Positions 45,015 through 56,814 of a stretch of 64,000 bases of DNA are shown here, piece after piece. This DNA comes from Adineta ricciae (Eukaryota; Rotifera; Eurotatoria; Adinetida; Adinetidae), in NCBI GenBank assembly GCA_905250025.1, contig CAJNOJ010000212.1, forward strand, positions 62,001-126,000. Direction: 5' to 3'. The translations under genes were made by a program, and so were the position numbers. Below the pieces are notes generated by a model. The model had not been told where the DNA came from, ran no database searches, and saw nothing but the letters and a program-made list of their open reading frames with translations. The stretch's first letter is position 1. Every line of letters begins with the position of its first letter.

Positions 45015-46411
45015 TTTATATGGCTGATCACTAGCATCTTCGATAAAAATTTCTGTTTCTAGATGAAAAAATAATTTCTTCTCGTGGTAAACACACCTTG
45101 GATATTATAGAGCATTGATCAACAAGGACACTCGCACTTTATATTGAAATTTCGGCACTTACTATGGGCGAGTGTTAGGAATAGTGATTTTTGGCGAACG
45201 CTTCCTGTCCTACATAGATAAGTTTAGATTTGATATATTCCTTTGTAATTTATCTAATTTTGTACTTGTCAAGACTTGTTCAGCGTATTGGTGATCATTC
45301 CTCTGAATATTGAAGACAAAGACGGGTATGATTAGATTTATCTTGAGAATGCAACGGGCAGTCCGTTTGCTAGTCACATCTGCGAGATGTATGTGCAAAT
45401 TTGTGCCCTTAAGCACTTCAGCATTCCAACTCAGCTACTCTAGTGTCGACAAACAATATACCCTTCTCCAGATTAAAAAGAACCGTAGTCTTCTAAGATG
45501 TTCTCGTCTGTAATATAAGCGAGCGGGACTTCTCATCAAAAGAGTTTTATACAGCGACACTTACTATAAAAGTATTAAATATTCCAGAAATTCATCAAAC
45601 AATCGCAAAATTGAAAAAATATATCAACCTAAAATAATCTTAGCTTGCTTCCACATGCTAGTAAGCTTCAGTCGAGTTGTTTTTACTGAAGCATGTTGTT
45701 ACTGGCGTCAGATGTCTTCGAAAACCTTTTCAACATAATCATCATTGCATTCATCGAACGTGTTTTATAAATAGGGGTCCTTCCGTACAAATTTCGAACT
45801 TTTTGTTGAAAGGGTTCTTGTAATCGGGGGTCTTCTAATTTGAGAGGACCTTTTATTATGTCGGGAGAGAGGATTATCTTTTATAACTAATACTTGACTC
45901 TATGCTTAACTCGTTATTAATATATATAAACTGTTGTCGTCTTGTTCACTCCTGTTTCTGTATACTAACGTTTAGATGCTTATGGGACTGTTTCCCCACC
46001 AATACGATAGTACTGTTGATCTCGTTCGTTAGAAGTCGTTTGCAAATTCGAATTCGTTGGCCTTTAAAGTTTGACATTAAACTTTACAGAAAATCGCTGC
46101 TTTTTTTAAACAGGTCTACCATGACTAAGTGGCAACATTTTTGCGAATACGGAAATGGCCTTTGTTTTTCTCCTCCAAGTTTGATATTTTTCCAAAGTTG
46201 CACAACAGAAAATTTTCAAGAATTAATTCAAGACTGAAAATAATTTATACTGTTTCCGATTTCTGAAATATTTCACTCTTCTAATTTGACCCCTTCATAG
46301 CCTTGGTGAGTACATATTATACTATTCTTCGTTTTCTGTTAGGATCATCACTACAATAGTAATGGAAGGGTGTCACGTATATGTGTATGAAGTGCCTTTC
46401 AATTTCGAATG
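45015..46411. other. intergenic, no gene recognised
   Basis: Upstream of ODC. Frames at 45210-45513 and 45902-46237 have no motif. A small inverted repeat (gcttcagt...actgaagc) lies at about 45665-45694. Confidence 0.4.
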
Positions 46412-47170
46412 TCATAAATTCTTACCAGAGCAATTGAAACCTTTTCGTTGTATTAACGATATTGTATTATTCGGAATATTTTCAGTCGATACAACATTGA
46501 ACGGTAATATCAACAGAACTAGTTGAAATGTAATTAAAACAACGAATGGTACCAAAGGGACAATATCAAGCTTAGGCTGTGGGCCAACTGTGATGATGCC
46601 AAACGAACAACTAATCAATTCTATCACAATGAATATCAGGTTGTATTTCATGGTACATTTTACTCGAACACTTGAAACAATTCCAGGGATAAATATTAAT
46701 GAGTCTGTAATCACAGGAATGCTAACAATAATAAATTTTGCAATCCACATATAAGATTTAGTAAGTTCAAATAAATAGTAGTAAGCGAATCCATTAATGA
46801 TAGGCCAAATTATGAGTAGAATATGATGAGGTGTGAATTCATGGGGTATTTTTGGCAATAGATATTTTAATCGTTTTGTTACGACTTGGCATTGTCCTTT
46901 CTTTCGCTCACAGAACTTTACTTGACAGCCAATGAAGAATACAATTCCGATAAAGAAAGCATAAGCGACATGTTTAATCATTACTTTATGAGTCCAGATT
47001 AAGTAAACTGCAATCAATTCGCGTGCTAATATACATAAGATCATTATTCCAATCGATGACTTGTTAGCATTGCGTAATCTGTGATTAAGAAACGTTTCTT
47101 GTATCAACGTAATCATTATACAAATTAATTGAATCATTTGAGAGATATCTGAAAGCACAAAGTGAACCAT
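46412..47170 (-). CDS. multi-pass membrane protein of unknown family
   Basis: 252-aa frame with six or seven hydrophobic helices: MIQLICIMITLIQ, IGIMILCILARELIAVYLIW, VAYAFFIGIVFFIGCQV, HHILLIIWPIINGFAYYYLF, YMWIAKFIIVSIPVITDSLIFIPGI, YNLIFIVIELISCSFGIITVG and PLVPFVVLITFQLVLLILPF. Loops are short and basic; the C-terminus is polar. The pattern is evenly hydrophobic with conserved-looking Pro/Trp and looks like a real protein, but I do not recognise the family. GPCR hallmarks (DRY, NPxxY) are absent. The ATG at 47170 lies just before a TTTCAG, so an upstream exon is possible. Confidence 0.6.
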   Translation of the reverse strand: MVHFVLSDISQMIQLICIMITLIQETFLNHRLRNANKSSIGIMILCILARELIAVYLIWTHKVMIKHVAYAFFIGIVFFIGCQVKFCERKKGQCQVVTKRLKYLLPKIPHEFTPHHILLIIWPIINGFAYYYLFELTKSYMWIAKFIIVSIPVITDSLIFIPGIVSSVRVKCTMKYNLIFIVIELISCSFGIITVGPQPKLDIVPLVPFVVLITFQLVLLILPFNVVSTENIPNNTISLIQRKGFNCSGKNL

Positions 47171-48397
47171 TTCTAGAACTCTGAAAGTATTTAGACCTTA
47201 TTTTATGACTTGATCTACAAAGAATAAAAAATGTTTCGCGTATACAATCTATCAGAAAGATCTGACATGTGTGAGAAGTCGACACTTCCATATGGTCCCA
47301 TGCGACACCTTCCGATTTAGAAATGTTCTGGGAAGAAGCATCTCTTACACGGGGCAATGAATCGGAAATTTAATCGAGTTTTACATACATATTCAGATTG
47401 TACGGAGAGCACAGCTAATATACAAAACATTTAACTAGAACCTTATTTAGATGAGTCAGTGAACTGCATTGATTCATCTAGGATTCCTTTAGATTTTTCT
47501 TCCAATAAAACAATCATCATTTATCACTTATTTCCGATAAATGTTAATGGAGAAAATATTAGAAGTGTAGTTTAGTACCACGTTGTAGAACAACTAGGGG
47601 CTTTGACGAATTGAGAAAAAGATCTTCTGCTCGCTACAAGCAATGGCCCTTTTTTTGGTTTCGAAATAAAACGATTTCGCATGAAAAAATACCTGAAAAG
47701 TACAGAACAGAGATACCGTAGCAAACGCTTAATACCATAACCCTTAGTTCAAAATAAAAAATGTAGTGACACCGGATTTTATACGAGAATGATGCGCACT
47801 GCAAAGTATATGAGAAAACATAGAAAAATACCAATATTCTTCAATAACTCGAGCATAGCTTGTCTAATCAGGCTCATCGTCGAACTCAACTGAGATATTA
47901 ATGACATTAAACTGTATAGAAAACTTCACCATGATCTGAAATTCTTTTGAGAATTATCGTGTACGAGGGACAGACCATCGAGCACGCTAACTCATTCTAG
48001 TAGTATACTCTTTTTCTGAGTATACTAAAAGGGTTTTGTATCGAACCTTTCGGATCCGTCTCAAAAATATTTTGTAAAAATCCATAGCTATGACATATTT
48101 TCTGCATTCGTGTAGCTTTTGATAGAATAAGAACTTTTGACGATTATATAATAGCTACCATAATAAACCGTAAGCTTCTGGAGTATCGGCAACCGTCATT
48201 CATTTGCACATTTCTAGTGATATTTTTTAAAAGAATCTAGACCCAAAAATACACATTATAATGTATGACTACTCACCTATTCACTTGATGGATAATTCTA
48301 TATTAGGCGTCTGAACGTATCACAGATCACAACTCGCGGGCTTATAAAAACCAAAAAATGAATATTAAATAAAAAAATGTACCACTATATATAAGAG
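47171..48397. other. intergenic, no gene recognised
   Basis: AT-rich. It contains a short palindrome AGTATACTC...GAGTATACT (about 48000-48029) also seen in diverged form near 25200. Open frames lack motifs. Confidence 0.4.
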
Positions 48398-49420
48398 CCC
48401 ATGGGAATGTTTTTTAGTGCAAACGCGTTTAAAACGCGTTTGGGATGCGTTTCAAATGTATGGTACAAACGCATCAAACGCGACGGAAATGAAACATTAG
48501 ATGCGTCTATCAAACGCATCCAAACGCGTCCAGACGCGTTCGAAGAGATGGTTTCTCCAAAAAAGCATTCCATTCCTACAGCTTTGACCTGCGTCACCAT
48601 CATTCTCTCCTGATGGTCATCTCTTCCACCACGCTTCGACTAGGACATCTATTCAATTTTTATACATACATTTAGATGGTTCGACGAGTGAGACTGGAAT
48701 ATAATACCTCCCAATTACAAGTCTACTTACTTAGGCCATTGCACTATATTGGCTTATCCATGAACAAGTTAGATTTCCCTTTTAAGAAGATAATTTGTCT
48801 AGAACTTATCTCAAATGAAATGAATCGTACAGAAAATTCATTAATATATCTGAATATTAATTGATAAATCGTACTTCTGGTGTTTTTCTAACGACAAAAC
48901 TCAGATTTTTTTCTATTGAATCACAAAGATAAATCACCTTTGTTCCTATTCTCATTTAAGAAGAATAATGCGATGTCTTAGTGAAATCTTTGTTTGTTGA
49001 GTGAGAAATTATTTCAATATGAATTGTTAATAATTTTGACCCTCAACACGGTTTTGGTGAATAAAATATTGCTTATATCTATTCCTGATGAATCTAATGA
49101 GCGATTCTTAGCGATGGCAGCAGATTTTGTTCATGTTTTTGATGAACTATTATTTTTCATTATCTTTTTACTTATGTTAATGGTTCTGTTTTTCAATTGA
49201 AAACCTTTCAGTTCTTTTCATGAGTTACAATGAGAACAGTTGACAGAGAGTCATGTCGAACGAACAGGCTAAGAGGTTTCACACAAAAAAAATACAATTT
49301 AGTAAAGTAAATGAACGAAGTTCTTAAAAGAAAGTACTGTGGAAAATGCATTTTCAATGATTCGAATGAAAGAGTTTCTCATTTCAGACGCGTTTTTTCT
49401 GTGTCTCAGAGTCACATGGG
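48398..49420. mobile_element. CCCATG-ended dispersed element, copy 2
   Basis: Longer relative (1,023 bp) of 17305-18160. Ends CCCATGGGAATG and (inverted) CCCATGTGACTCTGAG. It has an extra 125-bp palindromic block of acgcgt words at 48420-48545 that copy 1 lacks, and acgcgtttt near the right end. The internal 48550-49400 aligns with copy 1. No transposase frame. Confidence 0.65.
48420..48545. repeat. cluster of acgcgt/gatgcgt words forming an imperfect palindrome
   Basis: Four ACGCGT sites and several AAACGCATC/GATGCGTTT words are arranged so that the left half is a rough reverse complement of the right. It lies subterminally in the mobile element, where transposase-binding repeats are often found. 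Confidence 0.7.
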
Positions 49421-49689
49421 AGGTCTTATCAGGCAGACTACTTGACGATCGACGTCTTCCGATGTTATTATTCATTTTCTAAGTTGTATTTGAATATGCT
49501 TCGCGGAGTAAACAACACTAAGCTTCGATTTTGCATAAGCTTCCCCACGCAGCCTCGTCAAGTATCCTTCGGCTTGAATATAATGTTCTGAAAGTTGTAC
49601 CAATCTGTGGAACTGTACATCTGGTGCGGATCATACGGAACTATCCGAGAATTGATGAAAATATAATTTGTTTTTAGTGAATTTATAGA

Positions 49690-50720
49690 TATCAAGAGGA
49701 GAGAGACAATAACTTAACAGTTTAGTAGTCGAGCATCTAATAGGCATTCAACAACTCGCAGATATGTTTCAATGAGACCAATCTCCTGGTCGCTTTCTCC
49801 ATTCACCCTTTTATTTCCTCTAAGCAGTTGTTGTCCCAGGCCAGTAGACTTCCTAAGTATGCAGATTTTGCCTGTTACATCAATTTTACTCTCGATATTC
49901 TCATTTCGAAAAAAACAGGGCTTCGGTTTTATTTGTGCTTAACATAAGTTCAGCTTGTTCCGCCACCGTATATGTTGGCTCAATTTGGCGTTGAAGTGAG
50001 CTTAGATCTTCATCTATTAGATCTATATTCGTCGGCAAATATTTGGTCACTTATGAGCGGTCCACCGACGTTGATTTAGCAGTTGTTCTGTCACATGTCA
50101 CCCTCGCCCTTTCTAGATATGCGATGAAGATGAGTGGTGATAAAAGATTACCTTTTCACGTTTTTGTGTCTGTTTGAAACCACTCGCCATATTCACAGTC
50201 GATTCGGACAGCTGACTGCGACTTTTCGCAAGTCTTTTGTAGCAGTATGATCATCTTAGGTTCTATGCCATAGAATTTTAGCATAATCCTGATAACTTTA
50301 TGTTTAAACGTATCGAATGCTTCCTTAAAAATCTATGAAATGGCTGTATATTTTTCCCCTGTCTTTTCAGCCTATTTAACAATACTGTCAAGAGTACATT
50401 TCGTGTATGATTGATAAGAGAGATCGTTCGGTAGTTTGAGCAGTTGCTGAAATCTCCTTTTTTTTGGAGCAACTATCAGAATCGATTTACCACATTCGCT
50501 CTACGCTTTGTTACATAGCTGGTAGATTTGATGTGCTAACGGCTTGCCCCAGCAATCTTATTTCTTTTTAGTACATGTACTACTGTTTGGGCCTCTGAGT
50601 ACAGGAGGTGCAAAGTCTTCTAGCAATTTTACCATTCCGTCGCTATCACTAGGATCTTTATACATACTGCCGCAATACTGTGTCTATCTTACTTTTATAG
50701 CATTCCTTGATTATAACATT
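49690..50720 (-). pseudogene. non-LTR retrotransposon (LINE) reverse transcriptase relic
   Basis: In order on the minus strand: KKGDFSNCSNYRTISLINHT..VLLTVLLNRLK (RT fingers, 50470-50390); FKEAFDTFKHKVIRIMLKFYGIEPKMIILL (region of the first Asp motif); SQSAVRIDCEYGEWF; LSPLIFIAYLERA (RT motif B); and QIFADE then a one-base shift to IDLIDEDL at about 50045-50010, where an intact copy would have FADD. Further peptide (LMLSTNKTEALFF) follows. Many stops and shifts; dead. The class appears LINE/CR1-RTE-like, not refined further. Confidence 0.75.
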
Positions 50721-50730
50721 ATGCCCTCTA

Positions 50731-50910
50731 ATGGCGGCTCCTAGGGTGGGCGCAGCTCACCCTGAAATTGTTTGAACCCACCCTGGGTTTGAAAATTTCC
50801 ACAGAAAATTAACATTTATACCATAAAAAAGTACGATTTCTATAGTAAACCCATCCCGGAAATTTTTTCATATGCTCAGCCCATCCTGTGTGAAAATTCT
50901 GGCGCCTCTA
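50731..50910. mobile_element. possible short hAT-like MITE beside the LINE relic
   Basis: Left end GGCGGCTCCTAGGGTGGGCGCAGCTC and the inverted right end GGCGCCAGAATTTTCACACAGG followed by ATGGGCTGAGC share the GGCGSC start and a (G)TGGGC...AGC block. No clear 8-bp duplication. Offered as a tentative call. Confidence 0.35.
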
Positions 50911-51854
50911 CTTATACCCTCTTTGCTTCGTATGACATTTAATCGCCGTACAAAATCTTTTCTTAAGATTTTCAATGGGCTGTATGCTTCCCTAGTGTTT
51001 CCCATGTTTAGTCTTTTTCAGCTTGTTCGCGTTGATCTTGTATCCAATACTCTTTCTCGGATTAATCCAAAATCAACATGCCACATCAAATACTGATAAA
51101 AATCCATACCGCCTCTCACGAGTAAACGCTAATAAAGTTCAGTGATAATCATTTTCCATCGGTAGAACCTACTCAAACGTCTTAAATGTCAATAGAAGCT
51201 GAAATGATTAAGCGAAACCATTCACACTTGTTTAAATTTGTGCAAAACCACTTAAAATCACAAGAGACTCTTTAAACACTTCATCGTTGACAGAAGATTC
51301 ACATGATATTTCGGGGAAATATTGTAATTTGTATCAGAATTTTGTGATATAGTTTGAAAGCGAGTTCAAATATTGAGCAGATGTAACAGGTTTGACCAGA
51401 TTTCATTATGACATCACGCAGATTTTCGACTGATTGTACTGCATACTGCAACACAGATGGTTTCAATAGAGATTCGAATGACCTCCTGTCAGATTTCGCT
51501 TGCATTTCAATAGGCTTAGGATGGATTTTCCATGAATATTGCTGGATGCCACTGAAATCTCGCTTCTTATTCGATCGATTCAAGCGTATTAGAGTATGTG
51601 AAATGCAGTTGAAAGTTGGCTAGTGGATTTAATGTTTTTTAAATATCTTTGAGATTTTCTCTGGATTGTTTTTCTTGCATTCAGTCAAAGGTGGACGGAC
51701 AATTCGTCGACGGACATATAACTAATTAGAATGGCAATCATGTATGTAAGACAAATGAGCATATTTTCAAAGTCGTTTTGTAACTGATAGTGATTTTAGT
51801 TTTATTGAAAGAAAATTCAAGAGAGAGCAAATACAAAAAATATTCACAATCACA

Positions 51855-52112
51855 CATTTGCAGCTAAACTTTTCAAATATTTACCAAGATCAACGTTGTT
51901 GTAATCGCGTTATTCTCTCGTCGAGTTTCCGATAAACGGCTTTTTTCGGCTTTGGTTCGTGGCCTTGTCAAATTTGAGCAATATCGATTTCGAATTTCGA
52001 TTGTTCCATACGGATTTTGTCGACCAACTTCGTGATCGTCGGATGAGCAATCGAAACACGTTTCGCGAATGCATTGTGCCAGCCAGATTGATTGGTTCTT
52101 CCTTGATCATTT
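51855..52112 (-). pseudogene. MULE/FLYWCH-type transposase C-terminal relic
   Basis: Minus-strand translation gives TNQSGWHNAFAKRVSIAHPT, then ITKLVDKIRMEQSKFEIDIAQI, a stop, then GHEPKPKKAVYRKLDERI and, after a one-base shift, LGKYLKSLAANV. The (N)xxxGWHxxF...HPTI..L...L..EQ pattern is the conserved end of MULE-type transposases with a FLYWCH or similar zinc finger. The catalytic DDE part is not present here. It is a possible clue to the source of transposition for the 9-bp-duplication MITE at 32378-32667. Confidence 0.7.
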
Positions 52113-53826
52113 TAGAATACTTTTACAGAATTGGTTTTTGCCACCAACAGATAACACATTCATTCATGAAACAATACTTTATTCATTAATTGAAGTACAA
52201 ATCCAGTCAATCCCATTAAAAAGACACAATGTCATGTATAGTAATTAAATGTCGACGAATTGTCCTAGTGCTCAGTCAAAAGAAAAAGACATCGAATGTA
52301 CTGTTTTGGGTAATGTAGCCAAATAATTAAATCAAGTTTCGTGATTTGCACAAAATGTAGTAGAGAGAACTATTAATATTTTATTTGATTCCTGATTATG
52401 GGATCCTGAGATGATGTTCCACTGGGGTACGGCTGGGTTTGGCCAGTTTCTGACGGGTATTTACAAAGGGATTCCGAGCAATTTCTAATTGGATACTGAA
52501 CGATCCTGCATGATCCAGTGAAATCTCTCACCGAAATGATCGACCTGGGATCATGTTTCATGTAAATAAATACAGAGAAGAATGATAATAACCGCATTTC
52601 TCGAAGATAAATATTACAAAAAGAATACAGGGCCAAACTATGACCGTGAAAGAAACGACACATTATGCTAACCAAATCATTCATATATATCGTATGACAG
52701 GACGTTCCGACGTGAATCTGTTCCCAAAAAAATCAGGTGTTAAGAATCGATGATATGATAAGATCATCTAAATCAACCAAGGTATGAGGTCAAGGATGTT
52801 TTCAACAGAAAGACCGCAATCACCACATCCTCACCTTCAAATAGCAATAGCTATCTTTATCTTCTTCGCTAGACATGCACCAAACCCAAACCGTTTGGGT
52901 TTGGGCCAGCTGTCGAAGTTCATAGAATCCGTTCAGTTTTGGTCCAATTCTGTTCTCTATCCTCCACTCTTTTTATTCCAACCACTCATGCGTATACGTG
53001 GCCGAGCCAAAAACGTATTCATATACATCAAGTTGATGGCGTGGGTGAATTTTTTTTTGTGATTGGAATAGGTAGAACTCAACGAGTTCCACCTGGAATA
53101 AATTTGATCAGAGTTGGAATACACTCATGTGCGAATCCGCTCAAGAAAAGGTCGAATCCGTATCCAAAATACCTTACATGACGTTACAGTAAAAAGGAAG
53201 AGTAATTTATTTTTCAAACTATAAATAATTACCTAATATTGTATTGATGGAAATCATTAAAACTAAAACAAAAATCATCTTGAAATCACTGCTGATATCA
53301 ACATACATTTGAATAGTTGAAAATCGTCAGTTAATAAGCTTTTTTATATTGTAGAAAATAAATGAGATTGGTTCATGATTTTCTTCGTATTTATATCTCA
53401 TTTAATTGAAATACATCATATGTAGAAACTAAGAGTTAGAGTCTAAGATGAATATTTGATTGACATTAAAGTCATGAAAGCTCAACAAATTTTATGAAAA
53501 TCAATATATAAACTTGAATAAATGTTAAAATCTGAAGCCAGCTTTTCTTATGCACCTGCTTGATCCTTTCTCACCCTTGCCGAGGTCTATATCGAAAACA
53601 ATTATTCAAATGTGACGTATAAAATTTACATTTTGATCGTTGGTAATACAAATAGAATGAATAAGAAGTGAATCTCTAAAAAGTATCACCTTACAATTAT
53701 CAAGCGTACAAAAGGGTAATTCCTGTGGTAGAATGTATTTTCTCACTGTTCAAAGTATGTGCATATTCTTTCAGAAAAGAGTTCGTGAATCCAGCTTGCT
53801 CACCCCTCCCTCTCAATAGTGTTTTT
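52113..53826. other. intergenic, no gene recognised
   Basis: Includes a GGATCC-style repeat patch (about 52390-52560) and a 25-bp near-perfect palindrome at 52880-52904 (CCAAACCCAAA-CCG-TTTGGGTTTGG). The frames at 52784-53181 are shadows of that low-complexity sequence. Confidence 0.4.
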
Positions 53827-56291
53827 TTATGAATTAAATAATTCTCCTTTAAGAGTATAAGTTTCTCCACCAGCTACTAATACTTGTCCATTTGTTAGTG
53901 TAGAGGCTGTATGATACTGTCTTTCGTAATTCATACTATCTATTGTTGTCCAACTCTCTGTTTCTGGGTCATACAATTCACATGTATTTTGAAAACCTTC
54001 GCCACTAAAATATGAAATGGAATAAGCTTTCAATTTAGTATATTTCTGTACTCACGGCTTTTCACCACCAGTTACCAGCACTTTTCCATTTGTCAATAAA
54101 GCAGTTGCATGAAATAACCGCACGTCAGCCGTACTACCAGTAATAGACCAAGTGTCTGTGGATGGATCATATAATTCACAAGTACTCAGATCACCCGTGG
54201 CTCCCACTCCACCTGTCACTAACACCTTACCATTAGCTAACATAGTCGCAATGTGCATCGTTCGTGGCCCATTCATACTGTTCGTCATTGACCAAGTATT
54301 CATTGATGTATCATATATTTCCGAATTATTTAATCTATTGTCAGAATCTTCTCCACCAGTAACCAACACTTGTCCATTAGTTAGCATCGTTGCGGTATGA
54401 TCAGTACGTGCCTGTATCATACTAGCAGCCACTGTCCAAGTTTCTGTTAATGGATCATATAATTCACTACTATTTAGAATAATATCGCCCTCTGAAAATC
54501 CTCCCATCACTAATACTTTTCCATTCATTAGTAAGGTCGCTTCGTGTCCTACACGTGGGATACTCATATTGCCAGTGCTCGACCAGGTTTTAGTTGACGG
54601 ATCATATAACTCAGCACTATTCAGAACTTTATTCGCGTAGAATCCACCGGCTATTAGCACTTTACCATCTTTTAAAACAGTTGCCGTGTGTACTGCTCGT
54701 GCCTGATTCGTACTATTAGTAATCATCCACATTTCTGTAGATGGATCGTACAGCTCTGCAACTCTAAAGTCCTTCTCACCATTATCATCGCTATCGTTCT
54801 TTCCACCGCAGACTAACACTTTGCCATCAAACAACAAGGATGCTGTATGTAGTCTTCGTGCTGAATTCATCTGACGTGTAGCTGTCCAAACATCTTTTGA
54901 TGGGGTGTACAGTTCAGTGGATGCGATTGCTGAATAGTACACCAATCCGCCTGCAACTAGGACTTTGCCATCTGGCAATAATACAGCTGTGTGAGCAGCT
55001 CGAGAATCCATCATCTTACCACTAACTGTCCAGGTTTCACTCACTGGGTCATATAATTCAGCGATGTCTATAGGTTGTCCTGCAAACGTTCCACCAGTAA
55101 CTAACAATTTCCCATTTTGTAAAATAGATGATGTATGGAATGATCGTGCAATATTCATACTGTCAGCTGTTTTCCAAGTTTCTGTTACTGGATCATATAA
55201 CTCAACAGTATCCAAAGGATCGTCCTCACCATTACCTTCTCCACCATTAATTAGAACTTTTCCATTTTTTAGTAATGTTGCTGTATGGCGATAGCGTTTA
55301 TTTTGCATCCTCTCGGTACTAGTTGCCCAAGTGTCAGTCGTCGGATCATATAACTCTACACTATTCAGACTACCGCTAACACCTTGTCCGCCAGTAACCA
55401 ATACTTTACCATTTGATAGCAAGGATGTTGTGTGCCGCATTCGTGCTTCATTCATACTGCTTGCGGCTGACCAAAGTCCTGTCGATGGATCATATAATTC
55501 TACACTTTTTAGAACACCTATATCATGGTCTCCAGTTCCACCAACGACTAAAATCTTTCCATTTGTTAAAACAATTGCTGTGTGTTCACTTCGTTTATCA
55601 CTCATATTACTAGTCACTGTCCACTGTTCTGTCAATGGATCATATAATTCAGCACTATTTAAATTATGACCCTCAAACATATCCAAACCACCGGCGACTA
55701 ACACTTTTCCATCTTTCAGCATCGAAGCGGTATGCAATTCTCGTCTTTCATACATGTCGTTACTCGTGGTCCATATACCTTTCGATGGATCGTATAGTTC
55801 AGTAGTATTGAGAGCATCTTCGGTATCGTCCGTTCTTCCACCAGTCACTAAAATTTTGCCATTTGTCAGTAAAGTCGCAGTATGCATAGCACGTGTATTT
55901 CTCATGTTACCACTAGTAGACCATTCTAAAACGAGAAATAAATCGTATTTCAGTTTTTTTCTATCTATTCGATGAAAGAAAAACGACTTGGTGGCTTTAT
56001 CGTAGTTGTCGGCATGAATGACGTGGTGGTTGTTGTTGTGGTCGTCATCGATGGAGAATTTGTGATTGTGGTTGACGTCCTCGACGTTGATGGTGTTGTT
56101 GTTGTTGTGCTTGTCGTTGTTGCGGATTTTGCTGGTTTGAGAATAATAAATCTCAATATTAGGGCGAAAGTGATTATAAACAATGCTATCGCAACGGTCG
56201 CACAAATGATGATAATGGAACGCCTCGATAATCGTTGAAAACGGCTCTTGTTTTTAATATTATTTTCATTATAAGCCTCATTTTGATGCAT
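53827..56291 (-). CDS. type II membrane protein with Thr-rich stalk and 14 Kelch-type repeats, 3 exons
   Basis: Phase-checked exons: 56291-55988, 55925-54056 and 54004-53827, giving 783 aa. A short basic cytoplasmic tail; one TM helix (IIIICATVAIALFIITFALI) at about residues 26-48; a Thr/Ser-rich mucin-like stalk (about 55-100); then 14 repeats of about 47-50 aa of the form W...M...R..HTAT.L.NGKVLVTGG....(S)ELYDPST. This is the Kelch/galactose-oxidase-type blade, enough for two seven-bladed propellers. The N-terminal topology puts the propellers outside the cell. Likely a surface protein binding protein or glycan partners; no catalytic residues of galactose oxidase recognised. Intron 1 is 62 bp with donor GTCGTT (weak); intron 2 is 51 bp. 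The large exon is open beyond its acceptor, which can mislead start choice. Confidence 0.82.
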
Positions 56292-56814
56292 CTTTTATGT
56301 TATTTAAAAGAAGTAGACTTTACTTTTTTTACACGAGATCTCCTATATACTCTGCCTTTTACCTGTATAGAAATGATAAAATGCAAGTGGTATCCTTACA
56401 CCCATACTTTATCTTCGATATAACCTATTTTATATGCGAAGGATATAGAATAAATCTACGTCGTAATTTCAATCTCTTTCTTTTTCAAGCATCAGAAATA
56501 GTTTTAGATATATTCAAATAATAGGCTCACTTCTAACTTCTTGTCTAACTATGTTATGCATAAATTTCTATTTTCTGTGTAGCCAATTTACTTTATAAAA
56601 TAAGCCACACACTTTAATAGTTGATTGTTTATTTTCGTGTTTTGAGAATGTAAATGATAGAATACAAAATACTCCCGTCGTCAACAAGTATAATCACAGT
56701 GTAGAAGAATTTATCGATCGTAGTTTAATCACAAAAAGGTCTCAATTTGTCATCGAACATGGCTTTTAATATAAACTCGAATAAAAAAGTCAGTCAAATA
56801 AGGAAATAAGTCAA
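56292..56814. other. intergenic, no gene recognised
   Basis: Contains the upstream region of the Kelch gene and the 3' end of the next minus-strand gene; AT-rich, nothing identified. Confidence 0.4.

Noticed and set aside
48000..48029. AGTATACTC...GAGTATACT palindrome, diverged copy near 25200
   Set aside because: Too short to claim a family without a genome-wide count.
48385..48613. opposing 70-72 codon frames over the acgcgt cluster
   Set aside because: Both arise from the palindromic repeat words within the mobile element.
52784..53181. overlapping plus-strand frames of 80-92 codons
   Set aside because: Low-complexity and palindromic sequence; no domain or splice logic.
54152..55975. 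several plus-strand open frames inside the Kelch gene
   Set aside because: Antisense shadows repeating with the Kelch period; the minus-strand reading has clear family motifs and phase-consistent splicing.
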